A stretch of DNA of 34,540 nucleotides, taken from the IMG/VR virus record IMGVR_UViG_3300030116_004158, positions 1 through 34,540 of that record; one strand, given 5' to 3'. Below, piece by piece: positions 24,336 through 30,573 of the stretch; position 1 is the first letter of the stretch, and the number at the start of each line of letters is the position of its first letter. The notes beneath the pieces were generated by a model that saw nothing but the letters and a program-made list of their open reading frames with translations, searched no databases and was not told where the DNA came from. A program made the translations under genes and the position numbers. The stretch comes from a virus.

Positions 24336-25174
24336 TAGAAATCACCTAAACCTTTTTGTTTGCTAACTGTTATTCTTTGTTTCTTTGGTTTCTTTAAATT
24401 GAGTATCTTACATTCATCTGAATTTAATTTCTTAGTAGCCCATTTTGAATACTCATTGTTTTGTAGTAAAGATTTTACCAAATAACTATCTTTTGTTTTA
24501 AGATTTAATTTACTCATTATTTTAGGCACAGGGCTATATGTATATCTTTTAGCAAATTGTGGTCTACCGCTATGAAAACCTGATAATGAATATGTTAGTA
24601 TTTCATAAAAATAATCAATAGACCATTTCCTCATTATACTATCAACAAAAGTAATATGATTAACATCTACATTAGGTGCTACCCAAGATAAAATTTGCAT
24701 ATCGCTTGGTTTATTGTGTTTCAAAAGTCTAAGTACATAATCTCTTTCCTTATTTTTTAGAATCTCCATATTTAAATCAAAAATTGATTTGTCTATTTCT
24801 TTAATAGATTCAGAATTAGGTGCTAATTCTTTTATCTTATTCTGTCTATAATCTTTACGACCTAATCTTTTTCTAGTACACATATTCATTATAGTTTTAG
24901 GAACATCTTTTTCATTTAAAGAAGTTAATACTACATTTTTATTAATTAAAATTAAATCTAATATTTTATCTTTATCAGGTTTATAATGTACATCTTCTAT
25001 AATTACACCATGATGACGAGGATAAGAATATACATCTTCTATATCTATATCATTTGCTTGGTATCTAACATATGGTCTATTACCCATTAGTTCAATAGCC
25101 TTAGTAGTTTTACCACTACCATATCCTCCTACAAGTATAGGTGTTTTTTCTTTAGTCTTTGTTTTGCTCAACAT
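24335..25174 (-). CDS. P-loop ATPase with terminal PIP box; possible degenerate clamp-loader large subunit
   Basis: 279 aa. Walker A is GGYGSGKT (16-23). A Walker B-like strand reads GVIIEDVH (56-63) with ED in place of DE. A sensor-1-like strand VVLTSLNEKDVPKTIMNMC (~81-99) resembles the RFC pattern in which TxNe is followed by IPxxIxxxC. The remaining ~170 residues are helical. The last residues, QKGLGDF, match the start of a PIP box, which archaeal RFC-L also carries at its C-terminus. Near the RFC-S gene, this makes a reduced RFC-L attractive. It could also be another viral AAA+ or packaging-type ATPase. Confidence 0.45.
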   Translation of the reverse strand: MLSKTKTKEKTPILVGGYGSGKTTKAIELMGNRPYVRYQANDIDIEDVYSYPRHHGVIIEDVHYKPDKDKILDLILINKNVVLTSLNEKDVPKTIMNMCTRKRLGRKDYRQNKIKELAPNSESIKEIDKSIFDLNMEILKNKERDYVLRLLKHNKPSDMQILSWVAPNVDVNHITFVDSIMRKWSIDYFYEILTYSLSGFHSGRPQFAKRYTYSPVPKIMSKLNLKTKDSYLVKSLLQNNEYSKWATKKLNSDECKILNLKKPKKQRITVSKQKGLGDF

Positions 25175-25565
25175 CTTTAATCATCTCAATCAATCTTTCC
25201 ATTCCATTATCTTCTAAGTGTAATTTCTCATTTAGATATTCTGTAACAATATCAAACTTAGTCCAATCACTATGAGAACATGGTACATTCTTAGGCATTA
25301 AAGTTCTAATTAAATCAACAGAACCCTTTTGTCCTACAATTAATACAGGTTTATCTCTATTGACTCCTTCGCTATCTCTAAGTATACAACTTATTTCTAA
25401 TTGTTCAAACCTTCTTTGTAAGGCTATTAGAAAATCTCTTTTAGCCCTAAACATTATTCTAACTCTAACTGTATAGCCCGATTTACTTCTTTCACTATTG
25501 TATATAGTTACTTCAGGTCTAGCAACAGTAAGTAGTATTCCTTCTAATTGTTCTTTAGTAAACAT
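25152..25565 (-). CDS. Unknown alpha/beta protein
   Basis: 137 aa. The layout is helix, paired strands (TIYNSERSKSGYTVRVRIMF), helix (DFLIALQRRFEQLEIS), strand, KPVLIVGQKGSVDLIRTLM, then a helical acidic tail. This resembles half of a LAGLIDADG-type DNA-binding fold, but the signature helix is absent, so it may be a fold relative without cleavage activity. It overlaps the P-loop gene by 23 bases. ATG at 25565 follows GTGAT. Function unknown. Confidence 0.45.
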   Translation of the reverse strand: MFTKEQLEGILLTVARPEVTIYNSERSKSGYTVRVRIMFRAKRDFLIALQRRFEQLEISCILRDSEGVNRDKPVLIVGQKGSVDLIRTLMPKNVPCSHSDWTKFDIVTEYLNEKLHLEDNGMERLIEMIKDVEQNKD

Positions 25566-25569
25566 AATA

Positions 25570-25725
25570 TCACTTCTTGCATATATGCTGATACATAGCC
25601 TCTAAATAATCATCATTACTATTTCTTAGAATCATTCTAATAATATCAGCCTTACTGTATTTATCTAACTCTACAACCAATGCTTCATTTCTAGCCTCTA
25701 CATATTCATCATACATATGACTCAT
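25570..25725 (-). CDS. 51-aa helical miniprotein
   Basis: Frame MSHMYDEYVEARNEALV... predicted helical throughout, with KYSKADIIRMILRNSNDDYLEAMY in the middle and a CKK end. It fills the gap between two longer genes: ATG 25725 overlaps the upstream stop as ATGA and the TGA provides part of the next ribosome site. The upstream end GEEE serves as its ribosome-binding stretch (GGTGAAGAAGA). No function known. Confidence 0.55.
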   Translation of the reverse strand: MSHMYDEYVEARNEALVVELDKYSKADIIRMILRNSNDDYLEAMYQHICKK

Positions 25726-25994
25726 TCTTCTTCACCGAAATCATCTAATGTTTGTTGTCCTTTATCTTGTAATTCAAGAGGTAGTGGTTCGTTTAATTTA
25801 TCAACACAGGCTTCAAACAAATGTTGAGGCAATACACCTTCAATACGATAAACCATTAGTTTACCTACACATCTCAAATGGTAATATGATTCTTCACCAT
25901 TTGGTAATGTTTGTATTAGTCCTTCTTCTGTACCATTAAACTCTTGACGACAATAATGACATATCTTTCCTTGTTCTATCTTTTTTATATTCAT
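25722..25994 (-). CDS. Zinc-binding protein with PIP-like C-terminus
   Basis: 90 aa. ICHYCRQEFNGTEEG and a later YYHLRC form a zinc site (CxxC ... HxxC). The tail GQQTLDDFGEEE contains QQTLDDF, which fits the first seven positions of a PIP box (Q-x-x-L-x-x-F), so it may ride on the viral PCNA. It starts in an ATGA overlap with the ligase gene and ends in the Glu run used as ribosome site for the 51-aa gene. The PIP-like match lacks the second aromatic. Confidence 0.55.
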   Translation of the reverse strand: MNIKKIEQGKICHYCRQEFNGTEEGLIQTLPNGEESYYHLRCVGKLMVYRIEGVLPQHLFEACVDKLNEPLPLELQDKGQQTLDDFGEEE

Positions 25995-27478
25995 TGTTTC
26001 ACTTCCTTTAATTGTGTTGGTTCGCTTTTATCATCACGATATTTAACAAAGCGAGGGAATCTCAAACCATATTCACCATTTTCATTTTGTGTTAGCATAT
26101 CTCCTTTAACTTCAATAATCATATTATTATCTCCTTTATTATCATAAATATCCTTTAAGAAATCTAAATCTTCATCAGTAAAACCTGAACCTACAAGACC
26201 TAAACTAACTAATTCATCACCATCTTTTAATGCAATATGATAAGCACCATATGTTCCTGCTCTTTTACCTGCACCTGCATTAGCACCTGTTACAATACAA
26301 TCTACATCTACAAGTGGTGGTTTATATTTCTCCCAACCTTTACTTCTTTTACCAAATTCATATGAAAGATTAGGGTCTTTAATAATAACACCTTCAAATC
26401 CAGCCTCAATTGCTTCAGTATAAAACTCAAGCATTTCTTCTTCATTTTGAATTTCTGTTGTTTTTGCTACAATAGAATCATCAAAGTGCATTTCTAATGT
26501 TTGTAGTCTTGTATCTAAGTTATCATCAAATACAGGTTGTCCACCATACATTAAACAATCAAACAACTTAATAGTTACAGGATTACGATAAATAACATCA
26601 TCTGTTTTACCATGAATCCTACTCATTATATTCTTAAACTCAGCAGGGTTTCCATTTGTATCAACAGGATATATTTCACCGTCAACAATCCAATCAACAG
26701 GGTCTGCATTTTCTTTAATTAGAGGAATCAAATCATTTTCAAACTTAGATGTAATATCATCACCTTTACGATTAAAGATTTTAATACCATCTTCATTCTG
26801 ATGTACTTGTGCTCTAATACCATCATACTTATAATCACACCATCTACGACCATGTGAATAATTACCTGTTTTAGCCAACATAGGTTTCATATAATTACCA
26901 GCAACAGGAACATAATCTACACTACCTGTTGAAATAACTTGATGAATAACATCATCTAAAGATAGGAAATGAGAAGCCTTCTTAATTTCAGCCGCTTTTA
27001 ATCCATATGATTTAGACAACATTTTCTTTACTGCTGTTTCACCACAACCATGACGAGTTTCTTTTAATACAAATGCAGTTAACCACTTTCTACCTAATGG
27101 TGAAAGACGAGGCAATAATTCAAAGTATTGTTCATATGTTGTTTCCCATGAATCTGTATACAAAGCACCATAAACATCTTGAACATAAACAGGATTACCT
27201 TCAGGTGAACCAACCATAATATCATACAATGCTTCTGATAGACCACCATAAGTTTGACTTAGTGTAGTAATATCTTCTTCTTCCATATCCAATACATTAG
27301 TTAGTCTACTAATAAGACCGCTTTCACCTGAACCATTATTAGGATATGATTTAGTCCACATCTTGAAAGCCATTTCTTCTTGTCCTTCAAAATTAGTTCT
27401 ATCAACAACATTAACCATTTGTGTTGGTGTCATTTCTAAAAACTGTTCATTCATTCTTGCATATTCTTCAAAATTCAT
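25991..27478 (-). CDS. ATP-dependent DNA ligase
   Basis: 495 aa. All nucleotidyltransferase motifs are visible: KYDGIR (217-222, Lys is the AMP acceptor), DGEIY (motif III, 266-270), EGVIIKD (motif IV, 362-368), WEKYKPP (motif V, 382-388) and RFPRFVKYRDDK near the end (motif VI). The N-terminal ~190 residues match the helical DNA-binding domain of archaeal LigI-type enzymes, though shorter than in cells (~560-600 aa overall). It would join Okazaki fragments. The start overlaps the upstream gene by ATGA after GAAGAAGA. Confidence 0.93.
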   Translation of the reverse strand: MNFEEYARMNEQFLEMTPTQMVNVVDRTNFEGQEEMAFKMWTKSYPNNGSGESGLISRLTNVLDMEEEDITTLSQTYGGLSEALYDIMVGSPEGNPVYVQDVYGALYTDSWETTYEQYFELLPRLSPLGRKWLTAFVLKETRHGCGETAVKKMLSKSYGLKAAEIKKASHFLSLDDVIHQVISTGSVDYVPVAGNYMKPMLAKTGNYSHGRRWCDYKYDGIRAQVHQNEDGIKIFNRKGDDITSKFENDLIPLIKENADPVDWIVDGEIYPVDTNGNPAEFKNIMSRIHGKTDDVIYRNPVTIKLFDCLMYGGQPVFDDNLDTRLQTLEMHFDDSIVAKTTEIQNEEEMLEFYTEAIEAGFEGVIIKDPNLSYEFGKRSKGWEKYKPPLVDVDCIVTGANAGAGKRAGTYGAYHIALKDGDELVSLGLVGSGFTDEDLDFLKDIYDNKGDNNMIIEVKGDMLTQNENGEYGLRFPRFVKYRDDKSEPTQLKEVKQ

Positions 27479-27642
27479 TCTTCTTCACTCTCCATTAATT
27501 CTTTCCATTCTTCACTATATTTCCAAGGTTTTTCCATTAAATATAATATTTGTTCTACATCTAATCCTTGTGTTTCATGTAGATGTCTAGCCAATGCTAA
27601 AATATTATAATGATATTCAAACCATTTTACATTATTCGTCAT
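27475..27642 (-). CDS. 55-aa unknown acidic protein
   Basis: Starts at ATG 27642, inside the end of the histone-fold candidate gene; GGAG lies ten bases upstream. It is helical (HYNILALARHLHETQGLDVEQILYLM) and ends MESEEE. Its stop overlaps the ligase ATG. The His/Leu-rich helix shows no metal motif that I recognise. Possibly a regulator or simply a translational coupler between its neighbours. Confidence 0.45.
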   Translation of the reverse strand: MTNNVKWFEYHYNILALARHLHETQGLDVEQILYLMEKPWKYSEEWKELMESEEE

Positions 27643-27904
27643 TATTCCACTCTCCAAATTCTTCTTCATCTTGTTCTTCTTCTTCTTTCATCTTATCCTG
27701 AAAGTTTACAAATGCTAATTTAACATGAGCCTTAGATAGTCTTGTATTACTATCATCACCACCTGCTTCTATTTCACATAATACTGCAAACTCATTCATA
27801 ATTTGTTCAATCCTAGTTTGAAATTCCATTACAGCACTCATAGGTAATTGTCTATTTGGTGCAATATCTTCAAACACTCTTTTTATTTCTCTTATACTAA
27901 CCAT
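27632..27904 (-). CDS. Histone-fold candidate with acidic tail
   Basis: 90 aa. Residues 1-70 can be laid on an archaeal histone: helix 1 VSIREIKRVFEDIAP, loop 1 NRQLPMSAV (with Arg at the place of the conserved loop Arg), long helix 2 EFQTRIEQIMNEFAVLCEIEA, loop 2 TRLSKAHV (like the R-x-T-x-K-x-E pattern of histones), helix 3 KLAFVNFQDKM. The last ~20 residues are very acidic (KEEEEQDEEEFGEWNNDE), unlike archaeal histones, and could mimic DNA or act as a chaperone tail. GGAGATGGAAAA precedes the ATG. Fold assignment is by pattern only. Confidence 0.5.
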   Translation of the reverse strand: MVSIREIKRVFEDIAPNRQLPMSAVMEFQTRIEQIMNEFAVLCEIEAGGDDSNTRLSKAHVKLAFVNFQDKMKEEEEQDEEEFGEWNNDE

Positions 27905-28281
27905 TTTTCCATCTCCTTTTCATTAAAAAAATATTTTGGATTTCCATTTTTTAAGGGATGTGCAATCCAAACACTCCCACTTAGAGAATCAACTCTAACT
28001 ATTTCATAATCTTTAGTTACTTTAACTGTATTAACTTCAGGTGTTTTACCATATAATCTAGTAATTTCTGTTGATACTTTATCCATGTTATCCATTATGT
28101 ATTTAATAACTAAAGGTTCTTGAACTTCAACATAACCTTCTCTTTCCATTTCATATTCTCCTGTATTATTACAAACATTACATTTACTACCATTACAAAT
28201 AGGACATTCTATTAATAGTGGTCCAATTACAGGAAATCTTATTCTTCTGAATCGTCTAACTCTATCATCTGAATCTTGCAT
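27892..28281 (-). CDS. Zinc-finger protein with a YEIVRV module
   Basis: 129 aa. A basic start (RVRRFRRIRFPV) precedes ECPICNGSKCNVCNNTG, a DnaJ-like finger of four Cys. The central ~40 residues are helical. The end (YEIVRVDSLSGSVWIAHPLKNG) resembles a segment in the 76-aa protein at 33250-33480. It overlaps the JAMM gene by 43 bases and the histone-fold gene by 13, so translation is probably coupled. AAGGAAC precedes ATG 28281. Nucleic-acid binding is likely but not proven. Confidence 0.5.
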   Translation of the reverse strand: MQDSDDRVRRFRRIRFPVIGPLLIECPICNGSKCNVCNNTGEYEMEREGYVEVQEPLVIKYIMDNMDKVSTEITRLYGKTPEVNTVKVTKDYEIVRVDSLSGSVWIAHPLKNGNPKYFFNEKEMEKWLV

Positions 28282-28703
28282 AATTGTTCCTTCCCATTTA
28301 GTTTATACCATTTCATTTTTTCATGGTCACCAAGAACAATTGCTGAATCTAAGATAGGTTTTTGAGTATTAATTGTAAACCAATCTGTTCCACTAAAATA
28401 TGCTTGACCAAACGGATGTGTATGAATCCAACACTTAAGAGGGATTTTCATACCTTTAACTGATTCATCTTTATAATCAACAAAACTTCTAGTTCCTTTA
28501 CCAATAAACAAATTATCATCTCTATCTACAATAACAGAAACTTCTTTCTCGTTTAGTAAATCATGTGATACATGCCAAATAACATTATGAAAGTGTTCAC
28601 TTTCAAAGTTATTATTCTGTTCTCTAAACGATTGTTTAATATTGTCTTTCATGTGTTCCCACAATTGCGGGTCTATTTCTTCATTTTTTACTTCTTCATT
28701 CAT
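28239..28703 (-). CDS. JAMM/MPN-family metalloprotease (deubiquitinase-like)
   Basis: 154 aa from ATG 28703 (GGAGATGAAAAA upstream). The zinc motif HTHPFGQAYFSGTD (H94, H96, S104, D107) is the H-x-H-P-x(n)-S-x-x-D core of JAB1/MPN+ proteases, and an upstream Glu in NEKEVSVIVD (~E52/E54) could be the catalytic glutamate. The family cleaves ubiquitin-like proteins from targets or processes their C-termini. An E1-like gene lies 0.7 kb upstream in the same operon. No tail-assembly or NlpC domain is attached, unlike the phage lambda gpK type. Confidence 0.8.
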   Translation of the reverse strand: MNEEVKNEEIDPQLWEHMKDNIKQSFREQNNNFESEHFHNVIWHVSHDLLNEKEVSVIVDRDDNLFIGKGTRSFVDYKDESVKGMKIPLKCWIHTHPFGQAYFSGTDWFTINTQKPILDSAIVLGDHEKMKWYKLNGKEQLCKIQMIELDDSEE

Positions 28704-28743
28704 TTTTTCATCTCCTAATTCGTATGTTATTCCATATAGGTAA

Positions 28744-29292
28744 TCAGTATCCAACTTTCATCACCTTCATCATAAATTGTGGTATATCTCTACCTGTCCA
28801 TTTAGACCTTTTACCATCTCTACTCATTCTTTTTTGTTTATTATAATATAATCTGTAAGCATCTATACTATCTTCCATTTTGTAAACCATCGGCATAGCC
28901 TGATATGGTTGTTCAAACCCATTATCTTCTAACAACTTTGGTGGGTTCTTTAGTATTTCTCTTAATTTTGTATCTGATTTATGTACTTTATTATAACGAT
29001 ATGTATATTCATCACATAGTTCACAAAATAATTTATACAACCAATTGTAGTGTTGTGTAGATTTTCTAGCCCATATAGCAGAAGGGTGTTGTATGTGAGT
29101 TTCTTTGTATAACTTATGTCTAAGTTCTTCATTTTCATATACAACCCAACCATCATCATCAAGATACCTATCTACAACATGATGTGTAGTACACAATAAC
29201 TGTGCATATTCTAAAATCATTTTAACACAATGTCTATCTGTGTGCATTTGAGCACATTTCTTTTGGTCATGGTCTAAATAAAATATATTCAT
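28744..29292 (-). CDS. Conserved viral protein of unknown function (MNIFYLD family)
   Basis: 182 aa. MNIFYLDHDQKKCAQMHTD followed by RHCVKMILEYAQLLCTTHH, then HPSAIWARKSTQHYNWLYKL and a Tyr-rich C-terminus with YRLYYNKQKR, is a pattern I know from many marine phage and bacterial proteins with no assigned function. The conserved His, Asp and Lys at the N-terminus could form a catalytic site. It sits between the 34-aa gene and the JAMM protease. ATG 29292 overlaps the upstream TGA after AAGGAGATGAAGAA. Confidence 0.6.
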   Translation of the reverse strand: MNIFYLDHDQKKCAQMHTDRHCVKMILEYAQLLCTTHHVVDRYLDDDGWVVYENEELRHKLYKETHIQHPSAIWARKSTQHYNWLYKLFCELCDEYTYRYNKVHKSDTKLREILKNPPKLLEDNGFEQPYQAMPMVYKMEDSIDAYRLYYNKQKRMSRDGKRSKWTGRDIPQFMMKVMKVGY

Positions 29293-29393
29293 TTCTTCAT
29301 CTCCTTATATTTTTCATATGCTTTGTATACACTATTATACATAGAGGTATGAGTATTTCTAAACCATTCAACAAATTGTTCATCATCACTCAT
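29289..29393 (-). CDS. 34-aa helical miniprotein between E1-like and MNIFYLD genes
   Basis: Short frame MSDDEQFVEWFRNTHTSMY... ending YKEMKK, with an acidic start and a basic end. ATG 29393 lies 4 bases after GGGTGAT, which overlaps the E1-like stop. TGA overlaps the next ATG. It lacks the C-terminal Gly-Gly of ubiquitin-like modifiers. Real by gene spacing; function unknown. Confidence 0.5.
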   Translation of the reverse strand: MSDDEQFVEWFRNTHTSMYNSVYKAYEKYKEMKK

Positions 29394-29398
29394 TTAAA

Positions 29399-29950
29399 TC
29401 ACCCATTGATTCTAAAGTGCTTTTGTACTTCTTCACCATTAAACCAACGCTGAATCCATTGAGCACCATAACCTGCAATACATACTTGCATAAAATGTAC
29501 ACCTTCAGCATCTTGTTCCCAAGAATCACCTTGACAACTAAATGAACCATCAGGTCCACTAGTAAATGTAGCATATAATTTAGGGTCTTCTAAATGTGAA
29601 ATCATAGCAGCATTTCTACCTTGTGCTCTTAAGTCTAACCATTTAACATTTGAATTATACATAGTGCGTCTAATATCTAAATTATCAGCACAACATACAA
29701 CTAAATCATAGCCCTTCAATTGTTGAGGAGTTAATACAGGGTATGGTTGTGCATCAATATTACAATGTTTAGCCATAGCATTTACTTTCTTATCATCAAT
29801 ATCATCTTCTGTAAAGTTTTGATATGTTAGATTCTTTTCTTCTACAATATCAGGGTCATATACAGTTAACTTGTATAACTTCGTTCTATTCAATTGAGGA
29901 ATTAGAAAACTTCCAATTCCACCTGCGCCTATTATCATTACTTTTCTCAT
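29399..29950 (-). CDS. E1/ThiF-like adenylyltransferase, minimal form
   Basis: 183 aa. The ATP-binding loop is IIGAGGIGSF (GxGGxG, residues 8-13), followed by YDPDIVEEKNL (D34, N40), YQNFTEDDIDDKK (K54; the usual Arg-Gln is Tyr-Gln) and DLVVCCADNLDIRR, matching the MoeB/ThiF/UbaA core. C139 in SFSCQGDSW is a candidate catalytic Cys. There is no C-terminal rhodanese or zinc domain and it is much shorter than host E1s (~250 aa). It would adenylate a ubiquitin-like or sulphur-carrier C-terminus. ATG 29950 is preceded by AGGTGAGATAGAA, which follows the TFB gene. Confidence 0.8.
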   Translation of the reverse strand: MRKVMIIGAGGIGSFLIPQLNRTKLYKLTVYDPDIVEEKNLTYQNFTEDDIDDKKVNAMAKHCNIDAQPYPVLTPQQLKGYDLVVCCADNLDIRRTMYNSNVKWLDLRAQGRNAAMISHLEDPKLYATFTSGPDGSFSCQGDSWEQDAEGVHFMQVCIAGYGAQWIQRWFNGEEVQKHFRING

Positions 29951-29952
29951 TT

Positions 29953-30573
29953 CTATCTCACCTTTTTCAAGTTTCTTTTTAGTGCTGGTAAACTAATACC
30001 AAATAATTTACAAGTTTCTTTTTGTGTTAGGTCGCTACATTCATAAAATATAGCACTTGCTAGACCTCTTGTTAATGTGTATGGTAAATTTTGCACCATT
30101 TCCTTTACCTCGTCAACATTAATATCTACTTCATTATAATAAGGTTGTAAATCTTCTAAATCAAATATACCACTTTTACTATAATGTCTATTAATTATTT
30201 TAATTAATCTATTTACTCTTGTAATACTTGCACCTAAGAACCTACAATACTCTTTAAGATATACTAATTGTTTTAAATCTTTAAGAGTAAAGTAAGTTAT
30301 AGCACAGTATCTTTCACTTAATGTATATGTACTAAACTTTCCTGAGAATAATATAGTATTATAATTTTCAAGAATATCTTTTTTGTATTTACTTATACTA
30401 AATTCACTCAATAATAAATCTAATATTGGTTGTTCAGACTTCTGCACAGCGGCTGTACCTTCATTTAAAACAAAAATTCTATTTGCTTGAATCATTCCAC
30501 ATACATTACACACGGCTAGATTAATCGTATTATCCATATGTAAACTCTTTGAATTACAATTAAGGCATGGCAT
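29953..30573 (-). CDS. Virus-encoded TFB/TFIIB-like transcription factor
   Basis: About 206 aa from ATG 30573, which overlaps the previous gene. The N-terminal zinc ribbon is MPCLNCNSK then AVCNVCGMI (C3, C6, C22, C25), as in TFB. It is followed by two weak cyclin-like repeats; the second (TRGLASAIFYECSDLTQKE, then CKLFGISLPALKRNLKKV) has the TFIIB pattern in which a Leu-rich helix precedes a helix-turn-helix for the BRE. It is shorter than cellular TFB (~300 aa). It could steer RNA polymerase to viral promoters. Divergent zinc-ribbon transcription activators are an alternative. Confidence 0.65.
   Translation of the reverse strand: MPCLNCNSKSLHMDNTINLAVCNVCGMIQANRIFVLNEGTAAVQKSEQPILDLLLSEFSISKYKKDILENYNTILFSGKFSTYTLSERYCAITYFTLKDLKQLVYLKEYCRFLGASITRVNRLIKIINRHYSKSGIFDLEDLQPYYNEVDINVDEVKEMVQNLPYTLTRGLASAIFYECSDLTQKETCKLFGISLPALKRNLKKVR

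Noticed and set aside
25152-25565. Active LAGLIDADG homing endonuclease
   Set aside because: No LAGLIDADG helix with its catalytic acid can be seen; only a loose fold resemblance.
29289-29393. Ubiquitin-like modifier candidate next to the E1-like gene
   Set aside because: 34 aa is too short for a beta-grasp fold and it ends in KK, not GG.
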